A stretch of 64,000 bases of DNA from Alternaria dauci (Eukaryota; Ascomycota; Dothideomycetes; Pleosporales; Pleosporaceae). The notes beneath the pieces were generated by a model, which was given only the letters and a program-made list of their open reading frames with translations, did no database searches and was not told where the DNA came from. Below are positions 1 to 11,653 of the stretch, piece after piece. The translations under genes and the position numbers were made by a program. The first letter of the stretch is position 1. The number at the start of each line of letters is the position of its first letter. The stretch covers positions 5,084,001 through 5,148,000 of the forward strand of contig NC_091272.1 of NCBI RefSeq assembly GCF_042100115.1, in the 5' to 3' direction.

Positions 1-1232
1 GTGTTGATTGTGGCGAGCTTGCCTTCGTATATGAGGTCAAATGTTGTGCGGAAAGAACCTGTCTTCGCTGAGGAGTAGTGCTGGGTATAAAGGCTACCCA
101 TCTTCTCGACTAAGCTGATGAAGGGTTGGAGAGTACGGTATTCGTCTGGTAGGACGATCGGGGCATTGACTGCTGAGCGGGGAAGCTCGCCACTGAGGAT
201 GGAAACGACCTGCTCGCAGACATCGATTGAGACGTTCTCTTGAGCTTCTTTGGTGGATGCACCAAGATGCGGTGTTGCTACTACCTTTGGATGGGCGATC
301 AGACGTGTAGCGGACGAGTTTTGCTCTGGGGGTTCAGAAGTGAAAACGTCTATCCCCGCGCCGGCGATGACACCAGCGTCCAAGGCTTCAACCAGAGCAT
401 CTTCATCAATCATACCGCCGCGCGCTACGTTGAGGATTCTGGCAGTTGGCTTCATCGTTTCTAGTTCCGCCTTGCTGATCATGCCTTTGGTTGACGCAAT
501 CAGAGGGGTGTGGAGTGTGAGAAAGTCAGCTTCTTTCAGAATCTCAGCAAGACTTGGACGGAGGGTGACTGAAGCTGCTGCTGCCAGGTTTGGGTTTGCA
601 TAAGGATCATATGCGATGAGACGCATGCCTAGGCCATTGGCGATACGAGCGACCGTGAGTCCAACAAGAAACACGTTAGCTAGACCATCACAAGGCTATG
701 AACAGAATTAACCTTTTCCCAGACCGACGATCGCGAGAGTCTTTCCTTTCGCCTCTACACCGACTAATCGGCTTCGTTCCCACTTCCCAGCTTTGATGCT
801 CTGCGAAGCATCTCCAATGTTGCGAGCTACAGCCATTAACACTGTAGCATGTTAGCTGACATGATACTGACGTGGCTCGGACAACCCACGCGCGATAGTG
901 TGCTCGGCCGCGGCATTGATGTTTCCAGACGGCGAGTTCACTACAATGATACCATGTGAAGTGGCGCTTTGGACATCGACATTATCAACACCCACACCGG
1001 CACGTGCAACAACTTTCATCTTCTTGGCAGCTCCTAATAGCTCTGCTGTTACTTTTGTTTCAGAACGCACGATGAGAGCGTCATATTCGCCGATGATCTT
1101 TTTGAGCTCTTCTGGGGTCAGTCCCTTCTTTTCATCCACATCAAATTGGTCTTTCAGTAATGCTAAGCCATCTGGCGACACTTTCTCGGGTATCAAGATC
1201 TTTCGCTTCGTTGTATGCATGAGGATAGCCAT
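1..1232 (-). CDS. D-3-phosphoglycerate dehydrogenase, partial (3' end off the left edge)
   Basis: Catalyses the first step of serine synthesis, oxidising 3-phosphoglycerate with NAD+ in the cytosol. Exon 1 (to 890) carries the N-terminal substrate domain, with ILIPEKVSPDGLALL and RAGVGVDNVD. Exon 2 (841-713) and exon 3 carry the NAD-binding Rossmann part (VGLGK, then VGLTVARIA) and the catalytic region (NVARGGMIDEDAL). The tail shows the start of the extra domain found in long-form enzymes. Intron 1 is 889-842 with GT-AG ends. Intron 2 begins at 712 with a GT donor, but its expected end (665) reads TTG, not AG. An upstream ATG at 1250 and a later one at 1220 are also possible; 1232 is my choice. 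The family call is firm; the serine pathway role follows from the family. Confidence 0.88.
665..712 (-). other. Intron 2 of the phosphoglycerate dehydrogenase gene, odd acceptor
   Basis: The donor is GTTAATT after VGLGK and a GCTAAC branch site is present. The acceptor that restores the family sequence GLGK-VGL ends in TTG. The nearest true AG (at 680) gives a 33-nt intron and inserts five residues (ANVFL). Confidence 0.55.
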
Positions 1233-1250
1233 GTCGAAGGGTTGCTGCAC

Positions 1251-1859
1251 TTGTTCTCAAAGACTGGCTAGAACGGAGGGATGATACCCACAGAAGGATG
1301 CAATGAAGAGAAGTAATAGTACTCGATTTCCGTAGTTCTGATGTAGTACTGGAAGACAATGCTGTACAGTTTTGTGAAGAGACTATTAAAGATGCAAATG
1401 CCAGATCCCACAGGAGAAATACACACCGTTTTGTACGTCGAAGAGGACACTTGCGCCGCTATCGGTCTCCTGCAGTAGCTTGCGTCAGACAACCTCTTTG
1501 TGGTAGCCTTACCTGTTGGCTGTATTTACCCCGCACTCCTTTACCCCACGGGGTGAAACGCCGCTGCTGCAGGGTCAATCTCGCGAACTACTGAATACAG
1601 CCCTTAGAAACTTGACATGGGCCATGAGTCTAAGCGGAAGAAAGGAGGAACATTTGGAGAGATGGGTGTGTAGCTCAGCATGTATTGCGCTATCCAGTTG
1701 GAGTTGTGGTACCGCGATCGCTCGCGTCCGTCACGGTACTATGCTGCGCATAAGTCGCGCAGCGTGGGTAGCTACCTATGGTGTAATCTGCAACGATTGG
1801 AGGGCTGAACTGCTGTTGAGTGGGATATGCAAGTCACGCGGGTAGTCAGCGCCGCGCGT
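1251..1859. other. Intergenic, no gene seen
   Basis: Promoter side of the phosphoglycerate dehydrogenase gene and 3' side of GLO1. Small open frames on both strands have no recognisable protein character. Confidence 0.6.
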
Positions 1860-2989
1860 TTACCAATTGCTACGTGTCTTGAGCTTTTCGTTCTGCACTA
1901 CCTCGATCCAGTAGCTATCGGGATCTGCGTATGTTGTCAGTTGCCATTCTGTACGACGAGTAGATAACAACTTGCCTAAGACGAACGCAATGTTCTTCAT
2001 GCGACCGTCGGTAAGCCTCTTCTTCCAGTTCACCTTCTTCTCTTCGAACCGAGCACAGGCGGCGTCCAGATCATCTACAGTAATACAGATGTGACCGAAT
2101 CCTTGCGGCTCATCGTTGCCGTTATGGTATTTGAAGTCGGCATCCTTCTCAGTGCCATAGTTCCATGTGAGTTCAAGTAAGCCTTCGTTGTCCGCTACAG
2201 GGTTGACGCCATTCGCGGTCGTCTCCGGCGCATCAGCACCATATCCTAGGAAGTAAAGATTGAAGCCAGCGTTTGGGCTCTCTGAAGTGCGCTTGAGCTT
2301 CATTCCCATGACATCTTGATAGAAGCGGAGCGACGCATCCTTGTCCTTGACACGGATCATTGTGTGGTTCTATCATCGTCAGCATGACACAATATAGCCG
2401 TTGGGGCAAGACATACCATGCGGTATGAGCCAGTGTCCGTGTCTTTGACATTCTCCGTCTCCTCCAATGGCTTCTGGCCAATCACCTCAACCCAGTAGCC
2501 ATCAGGGTCGAGCACGAACGCAATGTGGCGCATGCGACCGTCTGTAAGCTTCTTCTGGAACTTGTATCCGGCATCCTCTAGCCTCTGGCATGCCGCCTGG
2601 ATGTTGTCCACCGAGATACAGAGGTGGCCAAAGCCCTTGTGTGGTTCCGTGTTGCCATTGCTGATCTTGTAATTCGGGTCGTCTTCGGTGCCGTAGTTGT
2701 GCGTCAATTCGACAATACCCTCGCGATCGGTCCAGTGGTTGCCATGTGAGACGGCATTGGGGCTATCGTATGCGAGGAAGTAGAGGTCGAACTTGGCGTC
2801 TGGGTTCTTGATCTGGTTGATTTGCTTCATGCCCAGGAACTCATAGAATTGGACTGATCGCTTAGGATCCTTGACCCGGATCCTGGAAACTGTGAGTAGC
2901 TAGCCAATGACATGGGAATGGCGCAGGAAATGCCATGCAGGTACTCACATGGAGTGGTTGAGCTTGTACTTGGACGGATCGGTCGACAT
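1860..2989 (-). CDS. GLO1: Glyoxalase I (lactoylglutathione lyase), two-domain form
   Basis: Converts the methylglyoxal-glutathione hemithioacetal to S-lactoylglutathione in the cytosol. Four exons (2989-2949, 2882-2417, 2369-1976, 1924-1860) give 321 residues, the usual length of fungal double-domain enzymes. Each half repeats the same elements: NHSMIRVKD or NHTMIRVKD, then ELTHNYGTE or ELTWNYGTE, GFGHLCISVD or GFGHICITVD, LTDGRM and a YW-EV ending. These supply the metal-binding His/Glu set of the VOC fold. The start at 2989 gives a short first exon (MSTDPSKYKLNHSM, the last Met split by an intron). Introns 1 and 2 are GT-AG. Intron 3 is a 51-nt GC-AG intron. The sum of exons is an exact multiple of three, which supports the model. 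Confidence 0.93.
1925..1975 (-). other. 51-nt GC-AG intron in GLO1
   Basis: The donor is G|GCAAGT, the acceptor CGCAG, with a CTGAC branch site. Removing it joins AFVL to DPDSYW exactly as in the first domain (AFVLDPDGYW). It is a multiple of three without a stop, so retention would add 17 residues in the active-site loop. Confidence 0.8.
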
Positions 2990-4003
2990 GGTTGCTAGTG
3001 ACCGAATGAGGAAACTGGGTGTGTTGTTTGACTTGGGCGATCGGAATATCGACGATGCAGCTGTTCGTGAGGTTCTTGTTGTTGCTAGACGTTGGAATAG
3101 CATTAATTGAGGTTTCTGTTAAGAGCGCAGCGCAACTGAGGGGAAAGAGTTTCTGAAGGCCAATGACGTCTGCGATCCAATGAGGAGCTGCCAGCTGCCC
3201 CTCGCCCGGCATTTGTTCGGACATTCGCCTGGTGGAGAACATGATCGCATCTCGCGTGGCCGTGAACGACGGTTCGCCGTACAGATGTGATTCGAGCTTC
3301 GCCGCGCATCCTCTTCAGGTCGGAGGGACGGTTAGGCGCGTGCTACGTACGAAAGTTCTCGTTGTTTTCCAGTGTATGCCTTCCTTTGAATCTGTGATCC
3401 GCAGGTATTCGCTGTGGTTCGTAAGGAAATGTTTGTGGAATTTTCAGAGTGCGTATCTCCAGAATTGCTTTCCCGGACCAGGCACAAGTCAAATGAGATA
3501 AGCTTTTTAGCATAGGATTATCAATATCTCATATCGATTGAAATGAATGGCTGGGCACAAGAGCACGTGCGGCGGAAAACAAGGCCCCGGCTCCTGCCCA
3601 GGTGGTCATAGCTTTCGTCCTTTGTGAACCTCGTCGTTGAACATCGTCATGCTGAGGAAACGGACACGCGCAACTTCTCTCCTGTGACGTTATCAGTCTT
3701 TCCTCGTGTCCTGACGCGTTCCTTGCCGTTGCGACGCGCCCCCCTACTTTGGATCCGCGTTTAGTCCCCAAGAAGGCGCAGATCGGTGGCCTAGCAGCAG
3801 CACGACAGTACGAAAGTAGTTGCGCCAACCACATACCAGGTACGTAGACACTCTTCCACATCACCACCATCCATCCATCCATGTCGCTTCCAACTGCCAT
3901 AACGAGTTAACTTCGCTATATTGTTACGTATCGCGCAAATCCTTGCACACACATTCTGTCTTGCTTTCTTCGCTCTGAACACCCTCTCCTACCTTTTCTA
4001 ATC
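2990..4003. other. Divergent intergenic region between GLO1 and the Roadblock gene
   Basis: Presumed promoters of both divergent genes. A short CATC repeat lies near 3868-3882. The open frames here look random in composition. Confidence 0.5.
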
Positions 4004-4711
4004 ATGTCGTCAGCACATCTTCCAATGATCAACATCGCCAAAGTGAGCGACTGGCTCACTAACAACACAAACAAATATGTCTGGCCCCAGCTATTGTAAG
4101 TCGCATGTACCATGTGGTGTTCCTCGACTGACGTCAGTAGCTTGATGTCTCCAAATGGCACACTACTGGCGTACTCGAAGCCAGTGCAGACCAAGGAGCT
4201 TCGCGACCAGGCTGCCCTCATTTCTATGACCTGGAAAGACCACTGTCAAGGACGTCAGAAGCCCTCAGTCCGCAACGGATCTAGCCAGGATCAGTCGCTG
4301 AAACCCGCGCTGAAGACACTCACTATCGAAACCCCAGACTGCAACATCATAGTACGCCTGCTGCAGCCAGAACTCCTACTCGTCCTTATCGGCAGGATCG
4401 CTCCCAGCAGGAAGCAAAGCTTCAAGATTTCGGCTGAAGGTCAAGGAGACCCACGGTACCCAGAGTCCGACCTTTCAGAATCACGTCCCGGCTCAAGTTC
4501 TCTGCCGCTGCCTGGTGATGGTGCTGAAGACCGTTTAACAGCTAAGAACAAGGCACCCTCTCTGCTTAGCAACATGAGTCAACGCGAGAAAGACATCAGG
4601 GGTGGTGCACTACATGTTCAGCGTAAACAGCTGGACGCCCTAGCCGAATACGCCCTGAAGGACTTCGCAGCTACTGGGTTTGTCATGCCTGCGGACGCAG
4701 ACCTACAGTAG
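4004..4711 (+). CDS. Roadblock/LC7-domain protein, LAMTOR2-like
   Basis: Probably the Roadblock subunit of the fungal Ragulator/EGO-type complex that anchors Rag GTPases for TORC1 signalling on the vacuole. Exon 1 is 4004-4095 (MSSAHLPMINIAKVSDWL onward). Exon 2 begins at 4138 or 4141 and runs to 4711, giving 221 or 220 residues. The Roadblock pattern is visible: SPNGTLLAYS, then an ISMTWKDH helix, LKTLTIETPDC, a hydrophobic LLLVLIG strand, and a final helix with LDALAEYALKDFAATGF. Fungal members are longer than the roughly 125-residue animal protein because of a Ser-rich insert before the last helix, as seen here. The family call is by eye; another Roadblock protein such as a dynein light chain is less likely because of the long form. 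Confidence 0.62.
4096..4140 (+). other. Intron with tandem CAGTAG acceptor
   Basis: The donor is GTAAGT. CAG at 4135-4137 and TAG at 4138-4140 are both in frame, so the two splice forms differ by one residue (FSLM against FLM). Confidence 0.6.
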
Positions 4712-5618
4712 GACAAGGATCTAATGTTAGCCGTACGTGCGTTCTAGCCTCCAAGTACTTCTCAAGAACGTCGGTTGATTGGTGCAGATCCAGGCGTCGA
4801 CTTATCAGACAAGGCTACCAGAACCCTTACAAAACTACGCCAGTTATTGATTAATTCTGGTAGTGGTGATTTGATTCTGTTCACTAAGACCTTTGCGCCG
4901 TCGCACGAAGGCAATGGAGAGCCGGTGCAGTATAGATTGGCTGCTCCAACTGGTCCAGGGAACATTAATGTTAGCTCATACCATGTTGATGACGAACGTT
5001 TTTCGCGCAACGAGGTCGGTCCGGGGTCGACTACAGCTTCATTCGACGTTGGCATTCCAAGAAATGACCAAGAGTGTCCGCCACTACCACAACATAGCCC
5101 AACACGCTCGCGAATCCTGACACCCATTTTGCAGAGAGGCTCGATCCGTAGTCAAACATGTCTCAAACCGCAGACAGCCCCATTCATTGTGAAGGTGCTG
5201 CCGTTCGGACAATTCCGACCGCACAACCCGCGCAGGGTAGAGCTAGATCATATATGGCGGATTACCATTGATGTGGAGAAAAGGCAATGGCAGATGCGGC
5301 ATGGATAGAGCGCGTTGCAAGCTGGACTTCGGAAGGTGGGAGATAGTGGAGCCGCAGAAAGTATTGTAGTATATTGGACTCAGTATGCATGTTGGTTAAG
5401 ACGCCATAGATCGCCATGCAACTGCTTGGCTTCGGATTCCACTCATAACAGTTTTAATGAAAGCCTTCACATCGAGATGTTGTAGCTACCCGTAGCAATA
5501 TCTGTGCCATCTCCACATGAACATAATGAACGCAGTCAGCATAATGAGAGGAACTGACTCTAAGTTTGATAATAAAAAATGCGATCAATTTATGGAAAAT
5601 CAATGCACTACGCTGCCT
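4712..5618. other. Intergenic, no supported gene
   Basis: Overlapping open frames on both strands (plus 4775-5308, minus 4762-5127) show no recognised motif. The space separates two convergent genes. Confidence 0.45.
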
Positions 5619-7318
5619 CTACACACTCGCTCCGAGCGGTGCTTTTCCATCAAGCTTGAAGTACCCAGGTTGCAAGTTCTGGAAAACCTGTGTTGGGTCA
5701 TACTTGTTCGAAATAGCCTGCAATCTTGCCATATTCCCCGCGCCGTAACCAGTGACAACAGGCTGATACCCACTGCTGTATGGCATGTAGTAGTAATTGT
5801 TATCTACCCCAAGCTCCTTAGCCATAGTCTTGGAGACTTGAATGTAGTCCTCAGTAGCCTTCATCATCGTGGTATCGTCGCTAGACTCATTCCAAGCCAT
5901 ATACACCAAGACGTGGAAGAACGGCCCGTCTTCAGGGTAGAGTCCAAGGGCGTTACCCCCTTTCTTTTGCATAGCTTGCAATGCCGGCTTGGAGAACGCT
6001 TGGAAAGCAATGTTGACAGAGACGGCGGGGAGAGCGGTTGCGATTTCGAAGAAGTAGTCGGTCATCTTTTGGATGAGCTCGGCGCTCATCTTGAATGATG
6101 CAGACCACATGGAAGTGCGGAACCCGGAAGGCATATCATTACTTCTGTGAGGCGTCAAATCCTCAAGCGTGCTGTTGCCGGTATTGTCTTGCATGAATGG
6201 AATGCCGAGGTACTCTTTCGCGATCTCGGGAGGATTTGCGAGATCGACTGGAACCAAGTATTCGAGTTCAGTGAAAGCGAGCTGATAGACGTCGTACGTT
6301 GTGAAAGACACGACGTGTGCAAACTTCGTATCCTCCTCAGCGTTGTTGATGGCGTTCTCGAAAGCGCTAATCAATGCTGGCGTGGTGCTTGTATCGTGAA
6401 TGCGCATGCCGCCCCACATGGGAGGTTGTACGATGGTTTCATAATTGAACGTCGTGACAACACCGAAATTGTTGCCGCCGCCACGCAGAGCCCAATACAG
6501 ATCCGGAAAGACTTTCGGAGACGCATTAACAATAATGCCAGACGCGGTGACGACTTCGTAGGAAGCGACATTATCGCAAGCAAGACCGTACTCATTGGTG
6601 AGGTCGCTGATTCCTCCACCCAGAGTAAGCCCACCAACACCAACATGTGCTGTCTACATTATGTTAGTGCTTGTTCAGAGGAAGTCTTCGCCAAATGAGC
6701 AAGCTGAACGTACTCGGCCACCAACAACAGTCAAGTTGTACGGGGTGAGGTAGTGGTACACATCAATCCATCGATTGCCCGGACCGATAGCGACAGTCTT
6801 CTGGTCGGTGGAAAGCGTGCGTGTAGTGAAGTCTTTCAAGTCAACCGTAATGCCTCCTTGAATGCTAGAAGCGCCTGGGAACGCTGCATGTCCACCACTT
6901 TTGACAGCAAACGGACATTGGGTGAGGCGCGATATCAACACTAGTGTTGACACCTCAAGGGCTGCTCTGGGTATGAATGTACAGTATGGCTCAATGGCTA
7001 GTTGTTGATTTGACCAATACTCTGCATTCTGGCCGCTAACAACTTTTGTCTTGCCGAAGATAAGTCCGAGTGAGTTACACTATGTGGAAATTAGTAGATA
7101 CTAAAGGGAGTTTCAGCCTCCCTACTTACTGCGATGGAGCAGCCGCTTGGGGACGATCGAGCGACCAAGCCTGCCAGTTCAGGAATCGCAGAAACGTCAA
7201 CACCGTTGCCGATGAGAGCCTCGGTTACATTGAAGTCGGGTGTTTCGAACGCATCTTGAGCCGAAACCCCTGCGGCCACAGCCAGGAAGCCATATATTAT
7301 CCTCTCAACGAGTCTCAT
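5619..7318 (-). CDS. Secreted FAD-linked oxidoreductase (PCMH and BBE domains)
   Basis: A member of the vanillyl-alcohol oxidase/berberine-bridge superfamily; the substrate cannot be read from sequence. Exons 7318-7130, 7079-6714 and 6653-5619 give 529 residues. A signal peptide ([16 protein letters not shown]) starts the protein. The FAD domain shows [17 protein letters not shown], whose His is the usual covalent flavin site, then [13 protein letters not shown] and [12 protein letters not shown]. The C-terminal BBE part shows [18 protein letters not shown]. The Cys that makes a second flavin bond in berberine-bridge enzymes is replaced (TAHVGVGG), so one covalent link is expected. Introns are 50 and 60 nt, both GT-AG. 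Secretion is inferred from the signal peptide. Confidence 0.9.
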
Positions 7319-8461
7319 GGCGATGAGAAACTTGTACTCTCTGGCATTTGGTGAAAAGCGAGGCTAATGCGCCTTTTTTTTAAAAAAAAAAACACAAGCC
7401 GCCGACCCTGCATTGGCATGCGGTGTAAAACATCTAGATTTTATATGGGTATCCGTATGATCACCTCCCTGGTCCTGGATGATTAACAACTATTGGCCAC
7501 AGCTCACATGAACTCGTGAGAGGGATCATTGTGGTTCAGGGAGTACCGAATGAACTTCTTCTGGGTAGCAGTATCACTGTGGTGAGAAAAACTCTGAAAG
7601 AAACACAGAGGTAGAATGAAGCAACCGCAATGATATGTATCAGCTTCGTGGGATGGGTGTGGAGGATGCGGCAGGTGGGAAGGGAAGAATGCGGCGCGCT
7701 GGCTGCCGACCACGCCGCAATGCCAAGATGTCGTGGACGCGGGCGATCCACATCGGGAACGCGCCAAATTTAGCTTAGCGCATGGCCTTATCGATACTGA
7801 ATCTGGCTTTCCAAAACACGCCTCTGCACCCCCCGATTCTCACTAACTCAACGCACCTGATATCTGTATCAACACAAGAACCCGATATATATCTTCAAAT
7901 TCTATTTAAAATCGGATACTTCATGATGGGTTCGGCATCAAACCACTCTCAAAACGTTAGCTGCATTTTCGATAGACCCTTCCGCATCCCATCATGGTAG
8001 GACGATGACATAGGTGCCATTGTGCTTACTCTATAAGCATGTGACAATGACAGCTACCCGTAAATGAAACATGCAGATATCTTAGACGCGGGCAACTCAG
8101 AACGTCAACTTCTATCAAGGGCGGGGACTTATCCATACGGCCCACAGCACGTGCTAGGATATATGAAGAGATCACGATCATGTTATGCATAGTCGGCGTG
8201 TAGACCGCTGCGCCGACGTCGCATACCTTCGCTGTCGTCTATTTCATACCGAAACTATGCCGCATGAAGTCGCCAAGAGCAAGAGCGGAGCCTCAAGCGG
8301 AGAAGCAGACGAGACCTAGGTTTATCCACCAATCGACCTTGGCCTTCACATCATGCAACAAAACCACCTACATCAGCGTGTTAACTTCTACAAAGATACG
8401 CTCACTTCCCCAAGGCTCAACCAGTCTATCTAGTGATCTTCTGGAGGTTACACACATCAAC
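7319..8461. other. Divergent intergenic region
   Basis: Upstream of both the FAD oxidase and the PEBP gene. It holds an oligo-T/oligo-A run near 7372-7391. No coding region is supported. Confidence 0.6.
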
Positions 8462-9055
8462 ATGGCCGCCAACGCTCTCGTCGAGTCGCTGAAGAGCGCC
8501 AAGCTCCTCCCTTCCGCTATCATTCCAGAATCCTTCACCCCCGCCCTAGACCTCAGTGTCAAGTTCTCCTCCGGACTTACTCCCGAGCATGGAAGTCTCG
8601 CTCGCGTGAGCCAGGTCAAGGAGCAACCTATTATCTCCATCTCTTCGCCACCAACATCCTCCGCGACGACCTATACATTCATGATGATCGACCCAGACGC
8701 GCCGACCCCAGACGACCCAAAGTTTGGTTACTGGCGCCACTGGGTTGTTGCTTCTATCCCTTCTCCATCAGCGACTACGTCCCCTGACGACATCATCTCA
8801 AGAGGAAAGACGCTGACGCAATATCTGGCACCTGGCCCGAAGGATGAGAGCGGACCGCATCGGTATCTGTTCCTCCTTTTCGAAGAGAAGGCGGGGGAGA
8901 GCTTGGAGAAGGCAGATGTTGGAGGAGAGGAATTTGTAGAGAGGAGGAGCTTCAGGGCAGAGGAGCTGGCTGCGAAGAAGGGGTTGAAGCTGGTTGGAGT
9001 GCAGTGGATGACAGGAGTGGGTGATGGGTGGAAGGGGGAGAAAGACGAGTTGTAG
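8462..9055 (+). CDS. PEBP-family protein (phosphatidylethanolamine-binding, carboxypeptidase Y inhibitor-like)
   Basis: The PEBP fold binds anionic ligands; the fungal relative Tfs1 inhibits vacuolar carboxypeptidase Y and also affects Ras signalling, but the role here is only inferred. The single exon encodes 197 residues from the ATG at 8462, which sits in a good context (CAACATGG). The frame is open upstream to 8264, but that extension is low in complexity and unlike the family. The two PEBP signatures are clear: MIDPDAPTPDDPKFGYWRHW near residues 77-96 and GPHRYLFLLFEE near residue 135. There is no signal peptide. No intron is needed. Confidence 0.9.
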   Translation: MAANALVESLKSAKLLPSAIIPESFTPALDLSVKFSSGLTPEHGSLARVSQVKEQPIISISSPPTSSATTYTFMMIDPDAPTPDDPKFGYWRHWVVASIPSPSATTSPDDIISRGKTLTQYLAPGPKDESGPHRYLFLLFEEKAGESLEKADVGGEEFVERRSFRAEELAAKKGLKLVGVQWMTGVGDGWKGEKDEL

Positions 9056-9900
9056 GAGGTCGAAGGAATTAGTACAAAGATACCTTTTCCTGATTGATGT
9101 CCCACGACAACGCATGATTGTTGCACTCTCTTGTTGGCAAGAGTTGCAGCGGCAATTTCACTTGCTTCATCACCTAGTCTCAACTCAACTCCCACTGCTG
9201 ACGATTAGTGAACTTCCCCATAGAGACCTAGAGAAATCGGGCACATGTACGTGGTGCAACTGATGAAGAGGATATATTGTGAATTTTGGGCGGCGAGGAG
9301 CGGATGTTTGCTGACTCATCCACGCCGCGGCATCCAGCGCACGACGCGTCTGTCGCGTTCTGTCCTAACCATTATATCTCAACCATGAAACGACGCAGCA
9401 CAACCACAGCCTTGACGACGTAGCATCAGTAAATACCGTGAATACTTCACTCGGAGCAACCGCACATTAGTATCACCGTCATGGTTGCGACAACGCCTTC
9501 CCCATCTTCTCCATCGCCGATAGTCGACCACGCTTCTGTGCTCGGGCGTTCCGTTAGCGCTCACTCAGCATCCTCGATTCGGCGGGCCCACGGCTCATCT
9601 GTACTCGTCGGCCTTCTCTAGCATGCCACCCCCGCCACCACGCTCGAATATCCTCTTCGGCGGCCATGCCGAAAATCACCACGCCCCTCGACCGCTCAAT
9701 CAGCCTTTCCAATTTGTATCAACGTCTTCCCTCTTGCAACATCAACACAACTTGAATGCGCCGGAAGAGAATTCAGGATACAATACTGTTTGTGGCCTAT
9801 ATACGGTAGCGCAGCAAGATCAGCGCATGCGGTAAGGGCATAGCGATGCCTTCCGTTAACTCTGCAATGCCTTCATGAGAAACATGCGTTCGCTCTCGTC
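9056..9900. other. Intergenic with a possible small plus-strand exon
   Basis: A Pro- and His-rich open frame on the plus strand, 9568-9835, could follow an acceptor (CTCACTCAG), but no first exon can be fixed. It may be a remnant. The rest shows nothing. Confidence 0.25.
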
Positions 9901-11051
9901 TCAACGACGTCGGTCTCCGTTCGGGCTTCCGCGGTCACGATACTGTCCCCGTTCATGGTGCGCTCTACTCTCTCCACCATCATGAGCTTCTCTCTGTCCG
10001 CGTTCGCCTTTGTCTCGTTGCCTGGATAAAGATGGCGAACGACTCCGATACCTCCGCTCAAAAGAACCAGGCCATCCATGTCCGTTCCCTCTTTGCCTAG
10101 GCTCCTGACCTGAACGGGGACGAGGGTCTAAGTCTCGACCTCTTGCGCTACGGGAACTGCTTCTTTCATGTCGATTTTGTTCCTCGACACGATAGTCTAG
10201 TCTTGTCTCTGGCTGGGGAGATTTGACGTCTTCTCTCCACCTGTTCTCACGAGGACTGTCTTCATGCTGACGACTTCTAAATTGATCTAGGTCTCGCTCT
10301 TGCTCGTTGAGCGGATCGCCTTCGCTCGTCCGCGCTCCAGTCACGTCTTGACGTCTTATTCCTAGATGCTCTGTGTTCCTTGGGTGGCTGGTTGATAGAC
10401 TTCCGCTGCGAACCTCTCTCCGTTCTCTAGCTGAAGCCCGTTCTACGTCGCGATTAATGCCGCGAGCGGTTCTAGACTGGTGGGGTCCGTCGGCACTAAC
10501 ACTGACATTCTTATATCGCTTCAAGAGCCCCGCGCCCATCCATACAATATCCAGCAGCCTATCTACTTCAAACCATGCATCTCTCCAACTATCAAACTCC
10601 TTCTTATCCCCTTCCTCGAGCATTACTATATGGCCCTCAACCACATCCTGGTTGGCGCGCGCATGATAAAAGTCTTGGGTCAAATGTCTAAGCTCCATTT
10701 TCTGCTCGTCGCTTGGAACAAGTGATTGCTCAAGCTCCTTCTTCTTGAGTTGCAGTTCAAACTCAAGCGTTTCGACCAGGCCTTTGTTGTCGAAAACGTC
10801 GCCTCTAAAGTCCTCCAGTTTGGCTTTAGTGTACTGAGTAGATAATCGATAATGCCGGCCATGGAAAGAGCTATCTGGATCTTTGTCACTAGCTCGCTAG
10901 AGAGTGTCAAAGCAAGCACCTCATACTCGCCGTCGTTCATTTCAGTCAGCCTGGGAGGTTGTTTTGTGTACTTCCGGCCTTTAGCTGATGCCGTCCAAGT
11001 AGCAACAATCTGTTCAGGTTTCGTAGGTACATGTCCTGCATAGTAAGTCAT
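9901..11051 (-). pseudogene. Unit 1 minus gene: coiled-coil/RS protein, frame broken
   Basis: First copy of the minus-strand family. From 11051 the frame reads MTYYAGHVPTKPEQ and then the family motif LSSELVTKIQIALSMAG. Near 10820-10850 it must change frame to continue as KLEDFRGDVFDNKGLVETLE, which aligns with the second copy (IMLEQADNNGTLESI). After that it runs openly through SWRDAWFEVDRLLDIVWMG and a long Arg/Ser/Asp-rich tail to the stop at 9901. No intron fixes the frame without deleting the conserved KIQ motif; a 56-nt GTGACA...CTCAG intron would fit the phase but removes it. A one-base change in the genome or the assembly is the simplest reading. The function of the family is unknown. 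Confidence 0.55.
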
Positions 11052-11653
11052 TTTTTACAACTTTGGCCGGCTGTGCAAAGAACTGACAGGTTTTGAATCT
11101 GAGGATGCAGTTTGATGAAGATGGAAGTACAGACACAACTGCCCTTTATGTAACAGTCAAACCTCAAAGTAATGAACAAAGGAGGTTACACAACGCCAAA
11201 CATCCTACCATTGACAGTCTCCAGCATCGAACGTGTCTTTGTACGATGTCAATTTACCACGCGTCAACTAGCATCCATCTGAAAGGATGAGTTGAAGCCA
11301 GACGAGAGGCATGTGGATTGGCTGTATAGCCTTGGCTAACACCCCCATTATCAATTCATACTCACTTCAGCACCTTCCAACCAGCCAGATTCCACCGCTT
11401 GCTTGAAAGACTGCTACCTGTTAAGTAGGAAGGCCAGTGAATACTGGCGACAAATTCACTGAAGGCTTGAGCGCTGAATGCGAGCCTTACGGATCATGGG
11501 CAATGCTTCCGCTGTACTCCAATGAACCAGATAATCCCCATTTCTCTCTGCATGCCTGGTTGTCTTGTCAATCACACAACTGAACCGAGTCCGAGCGTGT
11601 TAAGAAGCACACTCTCACATTGTCTCTAGACGCTGCAATTATCGCCTGCTATA
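11052..11653. promoter_or_regulatory. Shared divergent promoter region of unit 1
   Basis: The 602 bp between the two start codons hold no supported gene. Both members of the pair must be controlled from here. No clear TATA box was found. Confidence 0.45.

Noticed and set aside
4762..5308. Overlapping frames on both strands (121 and 177 residues)
   Set aside because: Neither has a motif, splice context or protein-like pattern that favours one strand.
8264..8461. N-terminal extension of the PEBP frame
   Set aside because: The extension is unlike the family, and the internal ATG has a much better context.
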